Below, one piece after another: positions 12,601 through 24,600 of a DNA stretch of 64,000 nt. The stretch is from positions 24,700,651 to 24,764,650 of the forward strand of contig OX387603.1 of the NCBI GenBank assembly GCA_947568835.1, written 5' to 3'. Below the pieces are notes generated by a model. It had not been told where the DNA came from and ran no database searches. It saw only the letters and a list, made by a program, of their open reading frames with translations. Within the stretch, counting starts at the first letter, position 1, and every line of letters begins with the position of its first letter. Origin of the DNA: Protonemura montana. Lineage: Eukaryota > Arthropoda > Insecta > Plecoptera > Nemouridae. Made by a program: the position numbers and the translations under genes.

Positions 12601-15600
12601 AGAAAAGGTGTACAACCGTCAGTTCTCTGCGCCAATCTTGAAGCGGAAGAGCAGTCGATTCGGACTTGGTCAGTTCCTAGGCTCGAACCCCCCCAGTAGT
12701 ATGAGTAATTCGCCGCCAGGTGGGCTCCCAGATACTTTATCGCCTGCCAGTGCGTTACGTCTTACCTGTTGCATCGAACGTCTCCCTCCTTGTGCTTCGT
12801 GGTTAATTTGTTCACGAAAAAACGAAGAAATTTTCAAGATTTTCGTCGTTTCGGCTGGGGTTTTGGGTTTTTCTCGTTTTTAAACAGAAATGGAATATGA
12901 CATGAGTTTTGGTGATTGAGTAAACTGGGTTTATCATTGGTGTATGAACATAACGAAATGCATAAACAAAGTTTACTCGAGTTGTATACAAATTAACCAC
13001 TGTGTAATTAACGTCTCTCTCACTTGCAATGCGTGTTGCATCTCATCTGTTCTCTCTCCTCCCTTCTGTGTTGGTTATGCTCTGTCAGGGGGCTTCCTAA
13101 CCTATCTCCAAGTACGCACATTTTTCGACAATCGATGTTTTGAAAACTTTTCCGCGAGCTTGGGAAGGTTGTTGTTGTTACCTGTTTCGTATTTTGAGTG
13201 GTTCGTGTCACTAACTTCAAGGGGCACACAACTTGAACGATGCTAGAAAACAATACCAGACACAAAACATTTGAAACACGTGAAAGATCAGAAACATTTA
13301 GGCTACTAGGTCAAGTTGTGGCCTTCTTTTTGGTGTGCTCATGCTAAATGCCGCTAGATGTGCCTTACTGAGAATGACCTGTTACGTAACTAGGTACCTA
13401 CTCGGTTTGATTCTCAAAGACAGAAACAAATTTTGCTGTGTACACTTAACCCAAAGTCGAAAGAACTGCATTCTTCTATCAGACTGAACCGTTACTGTGA
13501 TGTTTGTACAGTGTCATGTTGCATAATACCGTTCATAATACATTTGGGGGAAAATCAACCTCACATTGCTCTCTTTCCACTATGCTTGGTCAGAATTTAA
13601 AATAACCTGCAGGAAATCCTTAATGATTTCTTTGTCTGTAAATTAGGAATGCTCGTGATTGGTTGGATATTTATTATTAGGAACACTACCACCTTCACAA
13701 AAATGTGTTCTTTAAAGAGTGTAGAGTGTGCCTAGCATGAAATTATCCCATTAGCTGAACTCAAAGTTTCCTGATCTCAAAAATAGAGTGGTTAGAAAAT
13801 GACCACTGCTCCAAAACCTCTCTGTTGACAGAATTCTGAAGCCTGACCCATTTCTGGTATTACTAGCCACGAAATTCTCGCAAAACCAGTCCCTAACCGC
13901 TTTCCCGTGCCACAGACGGACAGATCCACTCGATGAGTGCCACTGAGGAGGGCAATCTTGTCGGCTTCTTGCACCGGGTCATTGACCTGGAGGAGGCCGA
14001 TCGCGAGACCATGCACCTTCTCGTATTCCTGCTCATGCAGTTCCTGTCACGAGCCGACCAAGCCCACCCCAGCGACGAGAAGTACATGGCACGCACGCAG
14101 ACCACCGTGTTGCGCCACCTGTACTTGCTGCTCGGGTACAATCACAACGAGAAGGGATTCCACGTGCCGCCTAGCAGGCTCAGGTAAGACGATCATTAGC
14201 CACTAGACCTCATTAGCACTTAATGTCAATTTAAGTAATAGGTTCCAGGGGCGTGCAGTCAGGATGTGCTAGGTTTGCAGCAAATGCCCAATTGAATTGC
14301 CCCACGACCTATTTTTATTATATTATTCCTTAAATGTTTGGCCGGTTCAAAAATTGTGCTGTTTCAAAAAACCGAATTGATGTTTCAGTTTTTTGCCGCA
14401 AATGTTTTCGCTTTTTCTTTACGTGTAACGTCACTCCTCGTCGTTGTCCCAACGTACACACTCAACCAAAGACCACTCAACGGTCCCAGTTAGTAACGCA
14501 AAATGACACTAAAGTAAAATAGCGTTTTCAGTATAGCCATGGAAGGGAAAGGTACGTATCTCACTGGGCTTCAGCTTCGTAGCCTAAATGCATAATTACA
14601 CCTCATATCCAATTTCTTGAATGGCTTGAATAAACAGTTTATTCCCAGAATGAAATATTTAATACTCATTCAAAGGCTCCACAAAAAAGTTATTTCGATT
14701 AGAAGTTTCACTCAGAAAAAAATCAGGTGTGTTTGACTTTGGTCAAATTCCTATGCTATTTTTGCGTTTTTAGGTGCTGTACAGATCAACTGACTCCTTA
14801 GATAATTTTTTGGAAGTTTCAAAATGTGATGAAACTTTGTGCCTCCAAGTCCACACAAAAACTTAATTTTGATAGTTAATAACATCTTCAAGAAACAAAA
14901 TAAACTGGAGGTTTTAATTTTCTGTACACAGCCCAACATTAACATCAATCAGAGAGAAACAAAGAATCAGTGCCCTATGGCTCACTCTCTCAATAAGAAT
15001 CCGTCGTTGCCCTTTTCATTCCAGAATCTCGCCGGTGTTCAACACGTTCCTGTCCAACCTGCCTCAGCTGCTGGACCAGAACCACTTGATGGGCTGGACA
15101 CTGGTGCCTACTGCGCTGATGCTACTCCAGTACTGTCCGTGCCTGCGCCAGGGGCCGTTACCGCAGATGCCGCTCTACGGACTCTGGCTCCTTGAGCCGC
15201 ACTCTCGTCGATGCTGGCTCATGGCTGCCCTAGTACTTCTCTACAAGGTAGGCTTGTTGGTGCCCTGGGCTATGTTGACGTGGAACCGTGGTTTTTAAAT
15301 TCACCAAGAAATTACTGCATGGAAAACTATATATTTTTCAAAACTGTTTCTGTATTTAATTATTGCCTAAGTTACAAACTATCATATGGGTACCCATTGT
15401 TTTCTGTTACTGAAATAAATTACATTTGTTTGTAGGTTATGAGAGTAATAAACAAATCAATTAATCGCATGTGTGTCTGTAGCGTCCTTTAACAATCAGA
15501 AAGGACCGCTAAAAGTGCAGTAGCAAACGTCCCCTGGGCTGCGGTGCTAATTTCTCCCTTATGTACGTTGTTTGTCCTTTGCAGTACAACTACAGCACGC

Positions 15601-18600
15601 ATCCGCTATGCGTTCAGATCCAGTCCATCGTGCGCATCGTGCTCAACACGCTCGAAGCTCAGCATCACGTGTGTCGACGGATACCTGCCACGCTCGTCAT
15701 GGGCGGAGCCAGCCGGTCTCGAGGTGAGCAAACACTCGGAGATCCACGTTATAAGAACATATCCATTGGCTCCTGAGGTTGAGATCCTACATGACAGAGT
15801 GGGGTTGAATTCACGGCATGTAAACTGGTGTTCCCTTCACATTTTAAGTTCTGGAGCTGTGAGTTTCCCAAATCATAGAATGGCTAATAGCAGTTGAGAT
15901 CCAGCTTGTTAAGAAAATATAATTAAAGCATGAGACCTTAAAAAGTATATAATTACGGTGCCAACGGACAGTAAAATAATCTTTTGGGTGGGAAAATGTG
16001 CACAGTTTGTTATCTTTTGTCACCATTTCTGCAATATTTCCTCTTCTCTTTATTCCCTGTAAAAGCCTGAGACCAAATCAGCAATCAGGCATAATGCAGC
16101 TGCACTTGTTAATTTTCTTTGATTTCCTTAGCTACTTGCCACCAAATCCCAGTTCATTGAGCTCGTTGTTTTTCTGCAGATGTGAGCCAACCGTCGTTGG
16201 GCGGCGATGGAGACCATGGCGATCGCTTTGAGACTCCGCCTATGTCTCCGCTGTACTCCTCATCAGGGGCAGGCATCGGGGGCCTTGAGATGGGAGGTAG
16301 CCGACCCGCCAAGCCTGCCACCTTTCAGCGAGCCGCCAGCGCGGTCGGCGGCATGGAAACGCACTGGGAGGAGGAAGACGCCGCTTTCGACGCCACCCTG
16401 CGGTCCTCAGGAGGACGTGATGCCAGGTAGGGAAAAGTTCGGATTCGATGCAATCTGCTAATCAGCATTTTGTATGGAAACATCAAATTTAATACATGAC
16501 AAATACGTTCATGGTTATATACCTTTACTGGTGATATGTAAGTAATTTTAGATCATTTTTTTCAGTTGAGACTAAACAAGCGTGTCTTTTTCTTACATTA
16601 GCACCAGTTTTCAAAAAACATTTTCCAAAAGGAGTATTGATAATTATATGCTTATTTTGAATTTTGATAATTTTAGATTTTTCCCCAAAATGACATGTCA
16701 TGTACCTGCTACTTCATAAAATATGAAATGTAATTGTCAAGGAATCGAGGTCATTAATGCTTTGGAGTTTCAAACTAATATGTGATATCCCATCTGTTCT
16801 CTCACGATTCGATTATCTTTGCAGTTACTCCATCGATGCTGACGAATCAGAATCTGAACTTGCGGCGATTCCAGAAAGCCCCCGATCTGACAGCACCATA
16901 CATGTACGTAGAAAATTACATTCTGGGTTTGTAGACGTTTGTGCACAGTTGTTCCTTAGACCTTAAACAATGTCAAACTATCATCAGGTTAGTGCAGCGA
17001 CAAGAGTGGGCATCCAGTTATTAGTTTTATTACAGCATTGTTTAACTTCTCATCCTATTGTTTCCGCAGAACTCGTTTGACGAGTTTGTAAACATGGAGG
17101 AGTCGTGTGTCCCGCTGAGCATTGATGGGCGAGGCTCTACTGCGGAGCATGCAAAGGCCGTTGGTCCAATGTTCGTTGCCGAAAGCAAAGCCGTTGTCGT
17201 TGAAAGCAAAGCAGTTGTCGTCGAGAGCCAGCCCACTGTCATGGTATGCCTACTAAAACAATTTAAATCCATTTAAAATTATTTAAAAAATAGCTGATGT
17301 CTACCAAGCTGGATGTAAATTAATTTGTATTTGGTCTGTCAACTTTCAAAGCTTTCAATGTGTGCTTACAAAATCCACCTCACAGAAAGTGACTGTGGCA
17401 GCATCTTCTTAAATCCGTTCTAATCGCCCAACTTGCTCGAATTTTTGCGCAGATGACAGACCACCGTCCTGCAAGGTGCGAGCACGCCTCTGCGCTGGTG
17501 CAGAGTGCCCCGGTGGTCGTCGAATCGCGGCCGCAAGTCGTGACATGCGACTCTCGGCCGCGTGTGCTTGAGTCACACACAATAATGAAAGTCCGGCCAG
17601 ACACGTCACCGCATCGTCCGACGTGGCTGGCCGGCGCTTTCGACCCCGCAAAGCTGTGTCATCCCGTCGCTGCCGCTGCATGCCTTGCCACCGCCAAGAA
17701 CAGGTCAGTCTCGGAATGAGGTAGAGCTACGTAACGACTAATAACGTAAGCTTTTGGTTGCCGGGCGTAGCTGTGATATATCCCGGTCTAAAACGGGCCT
17801 TTATTTACAGATACTGTGGGTAGCTTAGCAAAAATCTTCGCTTTTTCAATTAATTGCACCGGTGCAGTGTGGGTACACTATGTCGAAGAAGATCAAGATG
17901 TTTGCTTAATCAATTTTTTTTGCTACTTGAAATATTTTAACATATTCTTAGAGCTAGTTGCACTGAATTGACCACTCACTAACCTTTAACAGAGACGGAG
18001 ATACCATTTGGGTCTGTTGCAAACTTGAGAAAACTAAAAAGTTCTAATTTTTTTTTTAGCCATGACGTTTTAATTTATAAAGACCAGCCCAAGCAAGCAT
18101 ACGTGCTTCCAAACTTGTCTGGAAACCGGCCATTAGTACTTGCTTCCAAATATTCCGGCCTTCATGCTATTCATGTTTATTTTCCACACTCTGTGCATCA
18201 AGCATGGCCCGCTGGTACGTGGTCAGAAAGAGCAGGCCATCAAAAGCCCTCTTGGGTTAATGAGCGCAGTGGTGCTGCACTCCATACCGTGGCACAAAAA
18301 ATACTCTCGTTACTTGCACAGATGTGAACCGCTGGTGCTGGCGCCAGCACCGTCTGCTACGGGTGCTGAGGGTTTTCTGGATCCATGGGCGGAGATCCAA
18401 GAACACGGGTCACCAATCCCGCGGCCGCTAGGTCGGCCCAAGCCAAACTGCCCCATGCCAATCGCTTCAGTACCACAGGTTAGACGGTTTTCTTTAAATA
18501 TATACGTACAAAAGAATTAGTGCTATTTATTTCTTTGAAATTTCTCATCCTTAACATAGATTAAGTCAATCGTACAGCAGTGAATTTGAGTGATTGATAA

Positions 18601-21600
18601 AACATCCATGCGAACACCAAACTCCCTAAAGCCTGTTCCCACCTCTTTGCGTTGCTTCATTGCAGGTGTTGGGGAACCAGCGAATTCCGTGGCAAATCGA
18701 GCACCGGCCATCGGCGCTACCGCATGCGCCGATGGAACGGCTGCTGCACATTGGCCCCGGGGGGCGAACACGTAAGCCACGCTTTGCGCGGAAACCTCTT
18801 CCACAAGTATCACTCGTCACCTCTGAATGGAAAGCATGCACTGTTTTAACTTATCTTTGTGGCCTTTTCTAAAGATCCTTAAAATCCAAAATTAATCTTG
18901 ATGAATTGACTATTATAAACAACTTAGTTAAGGTGGGAAGAGCGGCAACCCATTACTTTGCATGTGCATTCTGTTCAACCTTTCGAATTTCAACGCTGTA
19001 CAGGCATACCTGGTGTTATAGACGCGAGTTTAAAGTATCATACCACGCTGTTTGCCATGGCCTGCCTCCCTTTCCACCTTAAATTATAGTCTGATACAAA
19101 TAGCAAAACATTAAAACCTAGACATGTAATATTCTCAGCAGATATTAAATTCTGTAGGCACAATTTTCAATTCCTTTCAAGGCTTGGCACTTAAATGTCC
19201 ACATGCTCGAAAAGTGAATGCTCCTAATTCACTGACGTTTATTTTAGCGGCCGTTTCCAAGCCCCTAGCGCAGTCTTTCAGATACGAGGACTTGCAGCTC
19301 TATGGTTCCCCCGAATCACCACTTTCCAAAATGGACATCATGACAATTGGTAAATTAACCCAGTTTACCGATTAATCAGATTCATGGAAAGTTAGCGTTT
19401 TTGTTTTTTTTACTTGCCTTGCCTATAAGTTATCAAAAAATTCAATAAAGTTGCGATAGAACCTAGCTAAAAAAGAGGATTTAAATGTTGAGGCACAGAA
19501 ACATTACAACACTCATTTTGGCGTGCATTGATAATAAATAGTCAGATGTCATCATGAGACTCCACCAAAGTAGAAACCTTGGCTTGCTTGTTGGTTATTG
19601 CTTGTTTGATAAACATTCTTAAATACGTTCGATTAATGTTTAGTAACTTTTGTTTAGAAACAAGCTCATGATTGTTCTGTGTCACTAAGATTCAACGATG
19701 TTGTCAAGACTGTGTGGATTGCGTACCAATTGTTTTTCAAATGTTTTGAATTGAAATAAAGGAACAACCATATTCAAGTTTGTATTACATAGCAAATTGT
19801 TTATTGAAAATTCTAGAATAACGTAAGAATCAAGTAGACATTAGTCTAAAAACCATCATAACTTCCAGTCTTGTTATTATATTATTTCTTACATCATTTG
19901 TTTCCCTGTTGTTTAGAAGCAACTAATTACCTGTAATAATGTATTACAATATTTCATACATTCCGTTTTTTCTGTAAAACCTCTATTTGTTAACTAACAT
20001 TACTACTTTCCTAAGAACTCAGCCATCAGCTACAATAACACAACCCTGTGTTGCATCACAACGCTAAAGCCCGACCAATGACAGGTTCTCCGACGGAGTT
20101 GGACAGCGAAACCAACGCTTCGTCATCGACTTGCTCAGCCTCTCAGCTCGAGTTCCCGCTGCCAGAACGGCTACTGCCAATCGGGAGCAACGAGGGCTTC
20201 ACGGGGCTTGTGGATAAGGTCAAGGCCAACATCGGGCTGAGTCCCGAGCTTCCACCGCCTGCTCAGCGGCCCACTGAGCTAGACACGCGGCCGCGGCTCT
20301 CCTTCATCAAGCAGGACAGCTTCGAACGAGATTACCAGGTACGCACAACCCACGGCTCGGATAAGAAGTTTACCACGTTCGTTTAGGTTAACAAGCATCC
20401 AATTCTGAGGTTTTGAACATACATGTCCAGATGATAATGACAATTCGTGTATTTTGTTTTAATGGTAAATTTGTATTCTTAACTCTGAGTAGGTATGACG
20501 TTAACCCTGAATCCCTGCGTTTCCTGACCGACCTCGTTCTGTCATTGCACAGGCGATTTCCCCGGGCGGTGGTCACCGCGGAGAAGATGGGTACCGGGTA
20601 GGCGGGGCTTCTCCAAGGCGGCTCACAAAGCAGGCGGCGTTAGACTCGTCGCCACCGACAACACATGGCGATGGAGAGGAGCACTCGGCGTTCTACCGCG
20701 GCGTTCACCACGAGCGAAAGCTCCCCACAGTCAGTGCTAATGCGGGGTCAGCTAGCGCTAACCAGCCGCCTCGCGAGGAACATGCACCGCAGCGCAGCCA
20801 GCGCTCACGAGGCAACAAGTGCGGTGAGTTGGCGCTGCTTTAGTTCGAGGGTCTCTGTCTTGGGGCACTGTGGTTTAAAGGGACACCGGTGTTGATTTTA
20901 TGAAAAGAAACAATAGTACTTGCCACTTGGCAGAAGTGATGGGTTCTTTGCTTCCTCTGAATTACTACCATAGGCCTGCCCTCAGGTCAGATAGGTAGCC
21001 GTAGCGTCCTCATGAACGTAAGACACCTGTTGCAGGGGGTTTGTTCACGATTGGCCAGCACCTGTTGTCCGACTATCCTCGCCGGCCTGGCTCGTGGTGT
21101 GGCCCGCAGCTGCAGCCGTTGCTCGACCCTGCAACGCAACAGGCGTGCCACGCTCAGTTTGATCTCAAGCAGTCTGCGTTCCGCGTGGGAGACGACTGCG
21201 TCTTTGAGAGGTGAGCACGCTCTGTAGGTGGAGGCGACGTGAATTCATCTTGCCGTTGCCTAACATATTATTCTAGGAATGCTAGAGTCTCTGGAACATA
21301 CCTTCTTAACAATTCCAATCAATTTATACAATGGTGCTAGACAGCAACGTTTGCTGTCCCTATTCTGAGCTCTCCTTGCATTTGTTTTCTATACAAACAT
21401 GTTACATTTTAGAAACAGAAAATAAAATAACAGGGGTGAATCCCACATAAAGCGGTGGCTTGTGCATGGGCAGAGCAAGAAAATTACAATTTAAATATAA
21501 TTTTACGAGATGGTTTTGTAACCAGATTGTAAATAACCCTGCACTTTTAAACAAAATTCTTAATTCTGTTTAGGTTAAGTTTTTCTCTACTATAACTCCT

Positions 21601-24600
21601 AGCTAGACAGTCATCTCTATGGACACAGGCAATCACATACTTCTATTTTCATCTGAACCTGACGCATTTCTTTTAAGTGAAAATGATGAAACGGCTGTTA
21701 TCAATTCTCTGCCAAATACCCAATTTATTTTATCCTATTCTGCTACCCAAACTTAAACCCAACTAACAACTAACATACCTCTGCTAGGCTTTTCTCAATG
21801 CACAAATTTCTATTCCTGGGGCAATCCAGCTGGCAATAAGACTCTAAACCTAACTTGGTCTTCTAGATGCTCCGATTGCGGCACTACAATCGAAGAGTAT
21901 AGCGACGAGGAGCTCGGTCTGTGCATCACGATCCTGGGAACGTTCATCCATCGTGAGCCAGCACTGGCTGCCCCTCTCCTGCCTGACATTCTCAACATAG
22001 TGGCCAAGTGAGTCACCCCACCCCACAGGACACAGACCCAGCATGGACTTGCATATATTTTCAACTCAAGCATGGAACTTAATGGGCTGTTTGTAAACAT
22101 TGACGAGAAAGAGTATTTTTGTGACAGAATTTAGTTGGAACTACTAATGGTCGATTTCACCAACATCAGGTTAAAAAACTCAGTGTAAACTCTCTGAGAT
22201 TTGGAGTTCTCTGTGCCAATGACATTGTGCAAGCATTAAGCAAGTAAATTTAGGCAACCCTTAAAAGCGATTAGTGTTTTTATTTATTTTTGGGCCGTGA
22301 CCAAAAACAGAGCATTGTATGGGCGCATTGTATATTAGCGCCGAGTTTAAACTAAGATTAAAGCAAGCTTAGTTAAATGTTAAAGAAACAAGCATAAAAA
22401 GTAAAAAAAAAAAAAAAATGTTCTCAAATCGTCTTAGCCAGCAAGGGAACTTAAGTTTACCCCCTGGACTGTTGTCAATTCTGTGCATCCTGAAGCCCCA
22501 CTGATCATATCCTTGAATCACTCACGCCCTTGCCCTGTGTTTTAGCGTGGCCCTGAATGCCAGTTACCCATGGCAACACGAGAACAACATCTTCCTGCCA
22601 GGTGGCGCTGTCAGCGTGGCACACCAGTTCCTACGCTGCGTTCTGCATCAACTCGCGCCAAACGGGGTCTTTGTGCAGATGTTTCAAACGCACATCGAAG
22701 GCGGCGGTGAGTGAATCCATTCAGTTTCTGCCTCCTCGTCAAGACTTCGTTAGGCGGCTTCCCTTTGTCAGGAGCACAGCCTTAAAGCGGCTTTAGTCAT
22801 TTGGGTCACCTCTTTGTAGCGTTGACCGTGCAATTCTTCTGTTGTAGCACTGATCTGAACACGTGATGTGTCCTGTGCTAACAAGTCTGTTCTGTCACTA
22901 ACCCAGTCATTTCTGGAATTTAACTTTTTTCGTCTTGTCATTTTTACGTGTCCACGTGGCTTCTGCTTTGAAAGTGATCGCGTTTGGCGGTTGTCAGATT
23001 TGGCGCGGACGCAGTTCTTCCGAAGTGTTGCCCAAGCGTTGCTGGACTTCAACGAACTCAACCCAACAGCCCCGCTGCAGCTGGTGCTCGACAACTTGAA
23101 CGCACGCAAGGCCATGCCTGGCGGTGATCAGCTGGGAGACATCTTGCACAACATGGCCTGCTATCTTGACTGTCTACCGCTAGGTACATCCGCCCTCACA
23201 AACATCCCCTCAACGCTTGGCTAGGATTTCTTGATAACACCAAGGATAGTCATTTTAAAATCTCAAACTTATATGCATGAAACGTCTAAGTTGTTGCAAA
23301 ACTCAGAGGACAGAAACATTTGAATCTAAACAATTTTTCCAAAATACAAAATTTCATATAATCATATTTTAGAATATTATGTTGATGTGAGGATTGATTA
23401 ACCTTTTCACTATTTTTTTTTTGATAACAACTCAGTAAACTAGTATTTTTATAACTAGAACCGCCAGTAAAAGTGGCCTTGACACAAATCCACCCAGCTT
23501 GGTAGCTCTAATTGATGATTGTTGGAAGAAGGCAAGGGTGTCAACTTTTTTAGTAGTGGTTTATACCCTGAAAATACTATCTAACCCTGGCTTAAAAGCA
23601 GCTAAGTGTGTTTTCAAGCCCCTGGAAACTGACATTAATATCTAAAAAATGTATACCGTCAAGGATAGGCTGCTAACCGCCTTCCTGTTGATGCTTGTTG
23701 ATAGAGGCGGGTCTCGGTCCGGGCCCGTTGCTACAGCAACTCGAGGTGCTGTTCCGCCGAGTGACTCTGAGTCTGCCGGTGCTTCCTCATGTCGACCCGC
23801 TGCTCCGGATTATGGTGGCCGTGCTCAAAGTCCCCGGAATTGCAGCTCACAAGGTTAGTACCGAGCCATACTGGGAAGCATCACCCTAAAACCACTCTCA
23901 GAGTGGGCCAGATGGCCTTTGCCCTCAAAGCATTGGTTTCGGTGACCATGATCGAGAATCAAAATTCCTTTTCTTAGCTATACACTTCTTGAAAACTATT
24001 TACGGATGAAAAACAATAATAGCCCGAGGGAATAAGGGATAAAGTAAAAATAGAAGAATGCGTAACTTCACGGAAGTTTCACGAGAATTCCCGTTGCTAC
24101 TTTCTCGGCACCGTAGATCCTACTCAATAACGTTAACAATTCTATACTGTATTAGTATTTGTTCTCAAAATGTGTTCTCGTTTGTTCCTAGGGCATGCTG
24201 GATCCATTCTCGAAGGTGCTGAGTTTCAGTATCCAGAACTTTGTGATGAAGTACCACTACCTGGTGGATCTCTGCTTCCTATGCAACCGCAGCTTCACTC
24301 GGGTAGGTCCGATGGTCTCTTTCTCATTAGCAACAAATGATCTAGAATTAGTCGGTACTTGCCTAAACTGACCACGACCTTTGCTTGCAGGAGCGGGAGA
24401 AGCTGACCATGTCGAGGGCTGTGGTGTTCGAGTTGGTGCAGGCGCTCAAGTTCAAGACATCTGTACCCGACACAAACTTCCTGATGCTCATCAACTTTGT
24501 CTTGCAGGTTCGAGCGTTGCTACACTTTTTTGGCTCATTGCTGGGTATCAATACTTTTCAAGGTTTGCCACCTTATGTTGGTGACAGGAATAACTTTAAA

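Noticed and set aside
12443-12883. 146-residue open frame overlapping unc79 exon 12
   Set aside because: It only extends the real exon into both introns. Splice sites and phase define the coding part as 12594-12719.
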